Assembly: GCF_947496075.1 (NCBI RefSeq)
Contig: NZ_CANMBJ010000004.1
Span: forward strand, 496,001 to 560,000
Length of the DNA: 64,000 bases
Origin: an uncultured Tateyamaria sp.
GTDB lineage: Bacteria > Pseudomonadota > Alphaproteobacteria > Rhodobacterales > Rhodobacteraceae
Direction of reading: 5' to 3'
This document shows, piece after piece, positions 26,968-35,777 of the stretch (positions within the stretch are counted from its first letter, which is position 1; each line of letters begins with the position of its first letter). Made by a program: the position numbers and the translations under genes. The notes beneath the pieces are model-generated. The model ran no database searches and was not told the origin of the DNA. It saw only the letters and a list, made by a program, of their open reading frames with translations.

Positions 26968-28002
26968 CTAGGCTTGGAAATTGGTGATGACAGCGGTGCC
27001 CGGCGGGGTGGGGCCATGCATGGCCCGCAATTCGGCGCTGGCACCGGACAAGGGAACCTCGCGCGCCACCATGGGTCTCAGGTCAACATCGCCCCGCTCG
27101 ATCATCGACAGGAGCGACGGGTACTTCCACGCAGGCATGCCGCGTGTGCCGAAGAACGACAACTGCTTGGTATAGATCGCCCGCATGTTCACCTGCATCA
27201 TGCCGGAACCCGCTGGCATACCCACATGCACGTGGCGGCCCAAGGTGCGCAGGCAATCCACCGACGCGTTGGTGGTTGCTTCGATCCCAAGGGCTTCGAC
27301 CGACACATGGGCGCCGCCGCCGGTGATGTCCCGGATCGCAGCGGCCGCGTCGGTATCGGCTGCGTTTACTGCTGCATCCGCGCCAAGGGACTTGGCATGG
27401 GTCAGCTTTTCCTCGACCACGTCCACAACAACCACCTGTGCCCCAAGCATCTTGGCCAAGAGCAGCGTGGCAAGGCCAATGCCCCCGGTGCCATGTACGG
27501 CCACCCATTCACCTGCCCGCGCATTGGCCCGATCGGTCAGCGCATGCCACGCGGTGGTCACCCGGCATCCCAGACCGGCGGCCAGCGCGGGTGTCATCGT
27601 ATCGGGCAGATGCACGAGATTGTGGTCAAATGGCACGGCCACGTATTCCGCATAGGCGCCCGGCACCCCGAAGCCCGGCACCACCTGGTTTTCGCAGGTA
27701 TTGGACACACCGGTGTGGCAGGCTGGGCAGTCGCCGCAAGACAGGATGAAAGGTGCGATCAACCGGTCGCCCAGCGCGTGTTTCGCATGTGGTCCCGCAT
27801 CGACCACCGTGCCGCAGTATTCGTGGCCGAGGATCGATCCGTCTTGGACGCGAGGATGTTCACCCGTCCATCCGTGATAGTCGGATCGGCAAACGCCGCA
27901 GGCCGCGACCTCGAGAACGACGCCGTTGTCGGGGCAAACCGGGTCGGCCACCGTTTCGATCGACAAGTCTTGGCTGAATGTGCGGACGACGGCTGCGCGC
28001 AT
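26968..28002 (-). CDS. Zinc-dependent alcohol dehydrogenase family protein
   Basis: A 344-residue medium-chain dehydrogenase. Catalytic zinc ligands are in GVCRSDYHGW and GHEYCG; the structural zinc loop is CGDCPACHTGVSNTC; the NAD(P) motif is VHGTGGIGLATLLLAK followed by acidic VVDVVEEK, which favours NAD. It is the last gene of the set behind lodB (75-nt gap), so it may process an aldehyde or alcohol made by, or feeding, the quinoprotein system. Confidence 0.9.
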   Translation of the reverse strand: MRAAVVRTFSQDLSIETVADPVCPDNGVVLEVAACGVCRSDYHGWTGEHPRVQDGSILGHEYCGTVVDAGPHAKHALGDRLIAPFILSCGDCPACHTGVSNTCENQVVPGFGVPGAYAEYVAVPFDHNLVHLPDTMTPALAAGLGCRVTTAWHALTDRANARAGEWVAVHGTGGIGLATLLLAKMLGAQVVVVDVVEEKLTHAKSLGADAAVNAADTDAAAAIRDITGGGAHVSVEALGIEATTNASVDCLRTLGRHVHVGMPAGSGMMQVNMRAIYTKQLSFFGTRGMPAWKYPSLLSMIERGDVDLRPMVAREVPLSGASAELRAMHGPTPPGTAVITNFQA

Positions 28003-28077
28003 GGAGACACCCGGAAGCTGTTTCGAATGTGGCAGATGATCTGCCCTTGGACCCGTTTACCCGCCAAGCAAAAGAAA

Positions 28078-29202
28078 TCAAAAAGTATTCTCAGCCTTCG
28101 GCACCTTGCCTGTTTTGGCATATGTGCCGGCCCTGCGTGCCCAGAACGGGCGATCCACCCATCGTTGTTCGGTGCTGTAGACCTGATGCAATGCCGTCAG
28201 ATACTGTTCGACCCCCTTGGCAACACTTTCGGCGTAGGCGTGCATCTTGCCCCGATCCTGCGCGACAAACGCATCCGCAGCTTGTATGGCGGACCAAAGT
28301 GCAGTTGTCATGCCGTGCGACGAAAGAGGGTCAAACGCTGCGGACGCGTCTCCTATCGCGACCCACCCAGCGCCGATGGCGGGGGCGATCCAGCTGCTGT
28401 TTGTCGTGATCCGCTTGGCATCGCCGCTTATCCGGTAACCGTAGTCCGAGAGATAGGCTGATATGGCCTTGGTACGGTGCGCATTTTCCTCGAGCTGCGC
28501 GTTGTCAAACCCGGGCAAGTCCGCGTCTGAATAGAAGTTCACAATGACGCGTTGGTCAGCCAAGACGGACATGTACCACCATCCGCGCGCTTCGGCCTCG
28601 ATCAGTGTGACGGGCCTTGGGTCTTCCAGCGCCGAGCTGGTGAACAAAGCGTATTGGCAGCTCAGTTTGTCGGCTTGAAACCGGGTTGCAAACTTTGATG
28701 CGACAATTGCCTTCCGTCCGGTGGCATCGAACACGAAACCCACCTTGATCTGATTGTCACCGGCATCCAGGTGCCAAAGCCCGTCGGCAACGCGCAGGTT
28801 GCCAACGTCCTGTTCAATCCGTTGGGCACCCGCAGCGACCGCCTGTGCCGTCAGGGCATCCTCGAACGCGCCGCGATCCAGGACGATAGGTGGGCCTTCG
28901 AGATGAACGATTGCATTGCGTTCGACCAGCATGTCGCTGCCCCAAGCCGAATAGGTGCTGTGGGCATGCCGGTGGACTTCGGACCGCAGCATCGCGTCTG
29001 ATCCGAGTGTTTTCAGCAGCGGAATGGCGGCGGCGCTGAGGTGTTCGCCCGGTTTGAAGGTATCCTGCCGGTTCTGCGCGATCCAAACGGGGTGTAGGCC
29101 GCCCTGCGCCAAACGCAACGCAGCCGCGGCCCCCGCGATCCCGCCCCCGAGGACGGCAACCTGATGGATCAATTGGGCAACATCCCCTGGCTCGGGTTCC
29201 AA
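28078..29202 (-). CDS. lodB: LodB-like FAD-dependent maturation flavoprotein
   Basis: A 374-residue flavoprotein with N-terminal FAD motif VAVLGGGIAGAAAALRLAQGG and C-terminal GWVAIGDASAAFDPLSSHGMTTAL, the FAD motif of the flavin monooxygenase/halogenase group that includes LodB. LodB proteins act in the cytoplasm to form the cysteine tryptophylquinone of the LodA partner. The gene overlaps the lodA end by 34 nt if the ATG at 29202 is used; a TTG at 29172 that overlaps the lodA stop is an alternative start. Position directly after the lodA-like gene supports the call. Confidence 0.82.
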   Translation of the reverse strand: MEPEPGDVAQLIHQVAVLGGGIAGAAAALRLAQGGLHPVWIAQNRQDTFKPGEHLSAAAIPLLKTLGSDAMLRSEVHRHAHSTYSAWGSDMLVERNAIVHLEGPPIVLDRGAFEDALTAQAVAAGAQRIEQDVGNLRVADGLWHLDAGDNQIKVGFVFDATGRKAIVASKFATRFQADKLSCQYALFTSSALEDPRPVTLIEAEARGWWYMSVLADQRVIVNFYSDADLPGFDNAQLEENAHRTKAISAYLSDYGYRISGDAKRITTNSSWIAPAIGAGWVAIGDASAAFDPLSSHGMTTALWSAIQAADAFVAQDRGKMHAYAESVAKGVEQYLTALHQVYSTEQRWVDRPFWARRAGTYAKTGKVPKAENTF

Positions 29203-31196
29203 TCGAACCGGGTTTCCATGTTGTCGGCGTGCTGCATCTCGACAAACACATCACCTTGGGGTGACGGCATCCTGACGACAAACCCCATCCGTTCCCACAC
29301 AGTGATCATGTTGGTGATCCCATCCCAGTAGCTGGAATTGGCGTGGTACCCGATGCCTGCGACGCCACGCGACCAGTTGACCCGGCTTGTAAGGAACTTG
29401 TCCCGCTCGGCTTCGGTCAGGGTCTCATCAAGGCTGGCGGCGTAGTAGGGTTCGGGCAACACATCGATGGGCAGCAAGGCTGGCCACCACACGGCGGTGG
29501 GATAGTTCTGCTGCAGCAGCACCTGTTGGCAACTGAACGCATCGCATTGCCATGGCAGGCCCATCCACCGGGTCAGGTCGCCTGCCATCTGTGGTCCGAT
29601 TGCGGGCGGCGTATCTTCAAATCCTCCGAATGCAATCTCGGGCGTCAACAAACGGCCAAGGTTCTGGTTCAGGCTTGGTCGATCCCCATGCGCGATGCGG
29701 AATGGTTCAGCTGTTTCATCGTAGTTGCGCGCATACATCTCTTTGAGCCGCAGGTAGTAGGTCAGTTCCACCCCGGGATGGAACGCCCCTCCGGAACAGG
29801 GTTCGAGCGCGGCTTGGGTCAGCGCCCCCGGCTGCAATTCGAGCGGGATGTCATCGAAGCTTTGGTAGTCTGCTATCGGATCCTCGGGGAATTGTCCGTC
29901 ATAATCGTCGACAAAGTCACCCGCCGCCCAAGCAACTAGATAGTCATATTGCAATTTGGGGAACTGGAACCACTGCAGGGGACTGCCGTCATAATTCACG
30001 CCGTCGCCCAGCATATAGGGGATCTTCAGTCGTTCTTCGATGTAGGACGTGTCAGTCAGGTTGTAAGGGTTGCGGAACAGATCGAAAATGGATTGTCTGA
30101 ACGCGGCATTCTCTGGCGACGGGTCAGCAAGTTGCGCCACGTAGGCAGGGTCGCTCAGGTCTCCAATCGCCATCCAGCCCTGACGCAAGTTAGCGGCTTG
30201 TGTCACCCACTCCATCAACGCAACCCGCCTGAAGGTTGGGTAGATGTATGTCATGAATGAGATCGGAAGCGCTGGCGCGTCTGACCAACCTTCCTGCACG
30301 TTCAGGTCGGCGACCAAGTCATAGAGCGTGGTAATGGGGGGAATTTCCGGCGCGAAGTTTGGACCGACACAGGCCACCCATGACGGTTCAGCCTCAAGCA
30401 TCTGATCGCCAATTTGCACCAGCGCGGTGACCGGTCCATCGCACCAATCGTCATGCCAAGCGTTGTTGTCTGCAAAGCTTGTGATTGCGGCATTGCTGGG
30501 TGAATTGGACACGCCGTCCGGTGGGACCACCAGCAAGCGCCCGGCATCATCGGTGCGAAGTTGACCCAAACCGACCGAGATTGCGTCAGCCTGCCCACCC
30601 CAGAACGTCCCTTCGAATTGGTAGTTGGAATCGTTGCCAGCCTGATTGGTGCCAAGTCCCGAAATTTCGCGCGCGCCACCGTCGATGATCAGGTTTTCTT
30701 CGCGGTCCGCATTCGTGACAAAGTATTGATTGCGCTTTTGCGAAGGCAGGCCGGGGGCCAGATCACCATTGTCGAGAGGATTGTTGAACCCGTACCAGTT
30801 CGCCTTTGTGTTGGCCAAATGGACGCCCCACGTGATGTCCTCGCCCGTGACTTCGCCAATGATCCTGTCCTCTGCGTCAAAGGCATAGACGCGAAAGCGC
30901 TGGACCTGCTTTTTGACCTTCTCAAGCCCGTCCTTGAAATTTCCATCCTCGGGCTGCGGTGGCAGACCCGGCACTTCGGGCGCATAAAACCATTTTGGTG
31001 ATCCCCCCACGCGGCAAATGCCCAGCGCGGGGTAAATCCGCACTTTGGCAACAGCAGCGTCGGATGCTGCCAGTTCGTAGACATTTTGTGTATTTATGTT
31101 CGCCCGCGCGGGCCAAGGTGCCCCTGCGATCAATGCTGCGCTTGACGCCATGCCAAGAAACTGGCGACGGGATTTGAAATCTGAACGATCTGACAC
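29169..31196 (-). CDS. lodA: LodA-like CTQ-dependent quinoprotein oxidase with Tat signal
   Basis: A 675-residue protein of the LodA/GoxA family, whose members oxidise free amino acids using a self-derived cysteine tryptophylquinone. Seen: twin-arginine signal SRRQFLG (residues 9-15) with a hydrophobic stretch ending ARA, early family motif IYPALGICRVGGSP, a candidate cofactor Cys (about 467, PCSGGAFHPGVELT) and candidate Trp pair (about 570-571, WWPALLP). GTG at 31196 is taken as start because GAGG lies 6 nt upstream. A longer frame to 31241 fortuitously encodes another RR motif. Tat export would carry the folded, LodB-matured enzyme to the periplasm, beside the hexahaem cytochrome. Confidence 0.85.
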   Translation of the reverse strand: MSDRSDFKSRRQFLGMASSAALIAGAPWPARANINTQNVYELAASDAAVAKVRIYPALGICRVGGSPKWFYAPEVPGLPPQPEDGNFKDGLEKVKKQVQRFRVYAFDAEDRIIGEVTGEDITWGVHLANTKANWYGFNNPLDNGDLAPGLPSQKRNQYFVTNADREENLIIDGGAREISGLGTNQAGNDSNYQFEGTFWGGQADAISVGLGQLRTDDAGRLLVVPPDGVSNSPSNAAITSFADNNAWHDDWCDGPVTALVQIGDQMLEAEPSWVACVGPNFAPEIPPITTLYDLVADLNVQEGWSDAPALPISFMTYIYPTFRRVALMEWVTQAANLRQGWMAIGDLSDPAYVAQLADPSPENAAFRQSIFDLFRNPYNLTDTSYIEERLKIPYMLGDGVNYDGSPLQWFQFPKLQYDYLVAWAAGDFVDDYDGQFPEDPIADYQSFDDIPLELQPGALTQAALEPCSGGAFHPGVELTYYLRLKEMYARNYDETAEPFRIAHGDRPSLNQNLGRLLTPEIAFGGFEDTPPAIGPQMAGDLTRWMGLPWQCDAFSCQQVLLQQNYPTAVWWPALLPIDVLPEPYYAASLDETLTEAERDKFLTSRVNWSRGVAGIGYHANSSYWDGITNMITVWERMGFVVRMPSPQGDVFVEMQHADNMETRFDWNPSQGMLPN

Positions 31197-31342
31197 AATA
31201 CACCTCTTTAAAAAATTCCTTCGAGACAAGCGTCTACGCAAAGGCTCAAAAAATCAACCATAAGGTGTGTCGTTCGGCTGGATAAAATGCAATTGCGGGT
31301 TTGACCAAGCAAAGCGTTTACAAACGCAAGCGCATGGGGGTT

Positions 31343-34300
31343 TTAGCGCAGTTGAGCACTGTCCCCTTGTATCTTCAGCTTCCAATCTTCGATCAATGTA
31401 CCTTTGGTTTTTAGGCGGCTGGCCAGATAGTACAGGCGCTGTGTTGCCGGACCATTTGGTGCCGTTTCAAAGCGCTGTTTGAGGTAGTAGGGCGGAATGG
31501 CCTGAGAATAGAGTGTGGCCGCGACGGTCACATCCTTGGCGTCGACACCGGATGGCAGCGCGATCTTGTAGGTCAGTTCATCTTTTCCCGCTTTCACGCC
31601 CTCATCATGCTCTGCCCGGCCTTCTGGCATTGTTGCCTTCATGAAGGCGGCTGTGACCTCTGACGTGCCAAACCGTTTCACGAACGCTTCCGTGCCGGGT
31701 TCGGCTGCCCCCCATGGCAGTAACCGGTTGTCCTTCGGGTGATAGACCCGATGGACGAAGCTGGTCGTGAATTCCCTTTTGGCGTTCTGCGTCAGCTCTT
31801 CGTAGATTTGGACCTGTGTCTCATCATCAATCAGATTGTAATGTGGCTGATACAGTGCCTCGGTCGCGCCTTCGGGTACAAAGTCCAGGAACTCGGTTTT
31901 CAAGGGCTGTTTGTCTGGTCCGATGATGACCCCGGCGCCGTTTGTGCAACCGGAACACCAAAGCTGCGTGCCACTGCCATCGGTCACTCGAACTTCGAGA
32001 AATGCGCGGCGGAAGCCGACGCCGGATGGCAGACGGTGACCGGTCTTGTTATCGACGCTGACCACGGCTTCGAGCGTGCCGTTGCTTTCCGTCAGGCTTT
32101 CGATTGCAACATCTGCCGTTTCATCCCGCGCCTGCAGCGCCATCGTGTCGAGTGCCAGTTGCGCGCCGTTTGTCGCGTAAGTCATTGGATCCTTGGGACC
32201 CAATCCCATCTCTTCGTCGAATTGCGACAACATCTTCACCATGAAGGCGTTGAGACCGACAAAGTTGTGACGTTTGTAGGTGTCGCGGAACGGCACATCG
32301 ATCTCTTCATGCGGTAGCGCGTTGGGCACTTCGGGCAGGTTGGTGTCCTGGATTGATGCGATTTGCGTGGTCAGGCTTTCGATATTCACCGTCCCATCCA
32401 GAGTTTCGAAGTTGCTTTTCATGTGGCAGTCCTGACAGGACTGCGCCGTGCCCGCATCGGCGAATTCACTGTTCTGCCATTCAATGAATGTCGCCTGTTC
32501 AACCGAGTGCTGAAACTGCACCAGCGGCTCGCGATAGGTGACGCCAAACTCATCCTTCAGGAACGCAACCGCATTCTTTGCGGAGTCGTTGAGGATGGCC
32601 TGTTCGGCAGGTGTGAACCCGGGCAGCGGCTGATCTGTTGCGGCATCCACATTGGGCAGGTTGATCGTATGGCAGGCGCCACACATCTCGCTGTCCTTGA
32701 TGTAATCATTGTGCAGCGGCGTGATGCCCATCGCATTCTGCATCGGCTTTTGTCGGACGTCAGAATAGGGGCCGATCAATTCATCCGCAGCGTTCATGCG
32801 GAACACCCCGGTTGTGCCGTTCATCAGATAGGTATCGAGTTTGTTGTAATCCGGTTGTCCATCCGCCCGCTCTGGCGGCGCGATGTGGTGGCACACGGCG
32901 CACGAGATGCCCTCGCGCGCGAGGTTTCCATATTCGTGATAGGGGTAAGTGCCGTCCGCGATTTGCTGGTCTTTTTCTTCAAGCGTCAGCGGGTCATGCA
33001 ACAGGACGTATTCGGGTTTGAAGTTATTGCCGTCCAGTCCGAGATCGGGATTGGCATGTGCGTCAATCTCAAGCTGGCGCTGTCCCATGGCACCGTGACA
33101 GGACAGGCATGTCGTGCCCAGGTTGCCGGACAAGTCGCCGACACCGGCTTGGTCCAGCAGCGCAAACTCTGATTCCAGTTGCGCATAGAAAATCGGGTCG
33201 CGCCCGGCCAGACCCATGGGGGACCAGCGCCATTCGCCGTATTCCGAGATGTTGTAGCCATCGCCATAGTCCGGGCCGTTCTTGATGAACATGGTCACGC
33301 CTGATGGCGCGCCGCCCAGGCCGCCATGGCATCCAAGACAGTTGTCGGAGGTCAGGAAATGCTGGGTGTCATTGGGGCGGGCGGGCACATGGTCCAGCCA
33401 TTCGCTTGGCAGGGTCTGCAAGTTGGCACGCGTAATATCGACCCCGCCCGTGCCGGGGAACATGGCGGTGAACTCGGGGTTCTGATCGACGGGAGACGCG
33501 GTTGCGGCCGCCACATGTGCGGCGCGCATGGCAGCCGGATCGTGGGGATCGTTCAAATAGGCTTTGATCAACGTCGTCAGATCCACACCGAATGCAGGTT
33601 TTTGCTGTTTTGGCAGGTCTCGCCAGCTTTCATCGACGCGGAAGATCAACGGTTCGCCCGGATATCCTTCGATGTTCTCAAGTGCGGAAAAGATCAGCTC
33701 TTCGGCCGCAGACGCATGGCAGCGCATACACATCCCGTCGCCGCCCGCTCCGAGCGGTGGGCTGTAGGGCGGCTGGAAATTGTCGATGACCGGCTTGCGC
33801 GCTTTCATGTCATCCTTGCCGGCGAAATAGACCGAGGCAAAGAACCATCCGCCATGCGACAGCTGGCTGTCCTTGACCATGACCGTCCAATTCAGCCCGC
33901 CGGTGTCATAGGCATAGTCGGCCATTTCCTTGGCGACTTTTTCGGGGTCATCCTTGTATTTTTCGACAAGCGCCGCGTGATGTTCGTTGTATTTGGCAGA
34001 CGGTGGATTCACCATTTCCTTGATGACGATTGCGCCATCTGCAATCGCGCCTTCGCGGCCGTTTTCCAGCCAGGACATGATTTCGGGGGAATAGTACATG
34101 CGCACTGCGGGATGAATCCCAAAGCTCATATTGAATACGAACGGGCCGGTATCTCTCCAGCTTTTGTCACGGTTCCAACCGAGGCCGACATATTCGCGTT
34201 TGGCGATCCAGGGGAACAGCACCCTCTCGTAGTCAATAAGCGGCAGGCTGGACGGTAGAGGAAGATCGGCGGGCTGGGATTGGGTCGGTTCACCTGCTGC

Positions 34301-34378
34301 GAATGTTGCGGTCGCGCTGACCGTTGGCAGCAGTAAAAGCAATGCAAAAACGAAAATACGTGCCCGGAACATCAGCAA
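31343..34378 (-). CDS. Hexahaem c-type cytochrome with P460-like N-terminal domain
   Basis: A 1,011-residue secreted protein with signal peptide (about 1-28). Six CXXCH haem motifs are visible: CMRCH (217), CLGCH (347), CLSCH (424), CAVCH (493), CGACH (566), CQDCH (648). The N-terminal part (about 75-220; GAIVIKEM, WTVMVKD, GGWFFASVYF ... CMRCH) resembles a cytochrome P460 domain. A haem-free C-terminal third (from about 690) is beta-rich, with DNKTGHRLPSGVGFRRAFLEV. It lies 146 nt upstream of lodA on the same strand. It may take electrons from the quinoprotein, replacing oxygen as acceptor; that is inference. Confidence 0.85.
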   Translation of the reverse strand: MLMFRARIFVFALLLLLPTVSATATFAAGEPTQSQPADLPLPSSLPLIDYERVLFPWIAKREYVGLGWNRDKSWRDTGPFVFNMSFGIHPAVRMYYSPEIMSWLENGREGAIADGAIVIKEMVNPPSAKYNEHHAALVEKYKDDPEKVAKEMADYAYDTGGLNWTVMVKDSQLSHGGWFFASVYFAGKDDMKARKPVIDNFQPPYSPPLGAGGDGMCMRCHASAAEELIFSALENIEGYPGEPLIFRVDESWRDLPKQQKPAFGVDLTTLIKAYLNDPHDPAAMRAAHVAAATASPVDQNPEFTAMFPGTGGVDITRANLQTLPSEWLDHVPARPNDTQHFLTSDNCLGCHGGLGGAPSGVTMFIKNGPDYGDGYNISEYGEWRWSPMGLAGRDPIFYAQLESEFALLDQAGVGDLSGNLGTTCLSCHGAMGQRQLEIDAHANPDLGLDGNNFKPEYVLLHDPLTLEEKDQQIADGTYPYHEYGNLAREGISCAVCHHIAPPERADGQPDYNKLDTYLMNGTTGVFRMNAADELIGPYSDVRQKPMQNAMGITPLHNDYIKDSEMCGACHTINLPNVDAATDQPLPGFTPAEQAILNDSAKNAVAFLKDEFGVTYREPLVQFQHSVEQATFIEWQNSEFADAGTAQSCQDCHMKSNFETLDGTVNIESLTTQIASIQDTNLPEVPNALPHEEIDVPFRDTYKRHNFVGLNAFMVKMLSQFDEEMGLGPKDPMTYATNGAQLALDTMALQARDETADVAIESLTESNGTLEAVVSVDNKTGHRLPSGVGFRRAFLEVRVTDGSGTQLWCSGCTNGAGVIIGPDKQPLKTEFLDFVPEGATEALYQPHYNLIDDETQVQIYEELTQNAKREFTTSFVHRVYHPKDNRLLPWGAAEPGTEAFVKRFGTSEVTAAFMKATMPEGRAEHDEGVKAGKDELTYKIALPSGVDAKDVTVAATLYSQAIPPYYLKQRFETAPNGPATQRLYYLASRLKTKGTLIEDWKLKIQGDSAQLR

Positions 34379-34568
34379 TCCCCCAGATTGTCTATGCGAA
34401 ACAGTATTCCCGCAAAACGTGTTCTGACAAACTGTTTTGGTGTCAAGAATTGTTACAGTGGGGTTCTGTGCCCGGCCTGATGGTGTTGAGCAAGGTCGTC
34501 TGCAGTTGTCTTACAGGGCATATCAACGACTCACGATTTCATCGTCACTCGTGTGATCGGTCGGAGCT
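34379..34568 (-). promoter_or_regulatory. Probable promoter region of the cytochrome/lodAB set
   Basis: Upstream of the cytochrome gene, the minus strand carries a perfect TTGACA (complement of 34441-34446) and a pair of inverted AAACAGT/ACTGTTT elements (about 34399 and 34431). No good -10 was found at 16-18 nt, so an activator may be needed. Confidence 0.35.
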
Positions 34569-34622
34569 TTTGGCTCAAACGGCTCAGGTTTGATGTGATG
34601 CCACCGCACCGTTTGAGCCAAA
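34569..34622. repeat. 14-bp perfect inverted repeat with 26-nt spacer
   Basis: TTTGGCTCAAACGG (34569-34582) and CCGTTTGAGCCAAA (34609-34622) are exact reverse complements and can be extended with a G-T wobble and another pair. It lies between the cupin gene end and the cytochrome promoter. It could be part of a bipartite terminator for the minus-strand TRAP operon or an operator for the lod set. Confidence 0.6.
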
Positions 34623-34627
34623 GGGCG

Positions 34628-34645
34628 ACGCCCCGTGCGGGGCGT
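34628..34645 (-). terminator. Hairpin downstream of the cupin gene
   Basis: ACGCCCC (34628-34634) pairs with GGGGCGT (34639-34645) around a 4-nt loop, just after the cupin stop codon. On the minus strand the stem is followed by CGCCCTTT rather than a long T tract. It is probably the terminator of the TRAP/SDR/cupin operon. Confidence 0.5.
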
Positions 34646-34649
34646 AACC

Positions 34650-34970
34650 CTACAGGAAGTCGTCGCGCCGGGGCGTGAAGCTGTCGATCAGCGTCCCGGG
34701 CGCGAGGCAGACGCAGCCATGTGTCTGCCCCGATGGAATGACAAAACTGTCCCCCGGACCAACAACGCGCTTTTTATCCCCCAACGTGAATTCGAAGCGC
34801 CCGCTTTCCACATAGGTGGATTGAACGTGGGGATGATCATGCAACGCGCCGATGGCGCCTTCCGCTGAGAAGCGGAAGGCCACCACCATCATCTCGGGGT
34901 GGTCAGCCAGCACTTGCCGTGTGACGCCCTCGCCCGTCTGAACGACCGGGTGGTTCGGAGTGCCGGTCAT
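34650..34970 (-). CDS. Small cupin-domain protein
   Basis: A 106-residue single-domain cupin. Metal-ligand pattern: AEGAIGALHDHPHVQSTYVESGRFEF (HxH...E) and PSGQTHGCVCL (second-motif His). Such proteins are often sugar or acid isomerases (KdgF-like) or dioxygenases, but the activity cannot be set from sequence. The ATG overlaps the SDR stop (ATGA). As the last gene of the TRAP operon it probably acts on the imported compound. Confidence 0.8.
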   Translation of the reverse strand: MTGTPNHPVVQTGEGVTRQVLADHPEMMVVAFRFSAEGAIGALHDHPHVQSTYVESGRFEFTLGDKKRVVGPGDSFVIPSGQTHGCVCLAPGTLIDSFTPRRDDFL

Positions 34971-35710
34971 GAAAACAGCATGCCGCCGTTGATGTCGATG
35001 TTTGTTCCGGTCAGGAAGGCGCTGTCATCACAGGCGAGGAACAGCACGAGGTTCGCGGCATCTTCGACATGGCCCTGCCGCTTGAGCGGGGCGTTCGCTT
35101 CGAACCCGCGGCGGCCTGCGTCGGGTGTGTGGATGTTGTGGAAATCGGTGTCGATCATACCGGGGCAAAGCGCGTTGACGCGGATATCCGGGCCCAGTTC
35201 CTTGGCCAGCCCACGTGTCATGGTCATGACGGCCCCCTTGGATGTGGCATAGGCCACCGCACCTGGCCCACCCCCGTCACGTCCGGCCTGGCTGGCAAGA
35301 TTGACAATGGCCCCTTGCGACATGTGAGCAAGGCAGGCCTTTGTCATCAGGAAAGTGCTTGTCAGGTTCAGGGACATGACAGCATTCCAATGATCCACGT
35401 CCATCTCGGCGATGGTCTTGCGTGCGATCAGGCCCCCGGCATTGTTCACGAGGATGTCTATGCCACCGAAGGTCTCGACCGTCTTGGTCACCAGTGCATC
35501 AACATCGGTCGCCTCGTTCAGATCACCTTGGATCGCGATGGCCTTGCCGCCGACCGCCTCGACCTGCGCCACCGTCTCCTCTGCGCCCTTTGAGCTAGCG
35601 AAGTAGTTGATGGCGACATTGGCCCCTTCGGAGGCCAGTTTCACGGCAACGGCACGTCCAATATCGCGGCCACCTCCGGTCACGATCGCGGTTTTGCCTG
35701 CAAGTTTCAT
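34967..35710 (-). CDS. SDR-family oxidoreductase of the TRAP operon
   Basis: A 247-residue classical short-chain dehydrogenase: cofactor motif TGGGRDIGRAVA, NNAG at the expected spot, catalytic AYATSKG (YxxxK) and a C-terminal TGTNIDINGGMLFS. Likely NAD(P)-dependent oxidation of an imported sugar acid or polyol. The ATG at 35710 is chosen because AGGAGAGAG precedes it by a few bases and the protein then starts MKLAGKTAIVTGG. It is coupled to the cupin gene by ATGA. Confidence 0.9.
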   Translation of the reverse strand: MKLAGKTAIVTGGGRDIGRAVAVKLASEGANVAINYFASSKGAEETVAQVEAVGGKAIAIQGDLNEATDVDALVTKTVETFGGIDILVNNAGGLIARKTIAEMDVDHWNAVMSLNLTSTFLMTKACLAHMSQGAIVNLASQAGRDGGGPGAVAYATSKGAVMTMTRGLAKELGPDIRVNALCPGMIDTDFHNIHTPDAGRRGFEANAPLKRQGHVEDAANLVLFLACDDSAFLTGTNIDINGGMLFS

Positions 35711-35777
35711 AAAGCTCTCTCCTGTCAGGGCGGGCGCTATGCGGCCCGGGGGTTCGGGATGAATGAGGTTCACGGGA

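Noticed and set aside
26746-28461. 571-residue plus-strand ORF
   Set aside because: Antisense to the zinc dehydrogenase and the lodB-like gene; its translation shows no domain.
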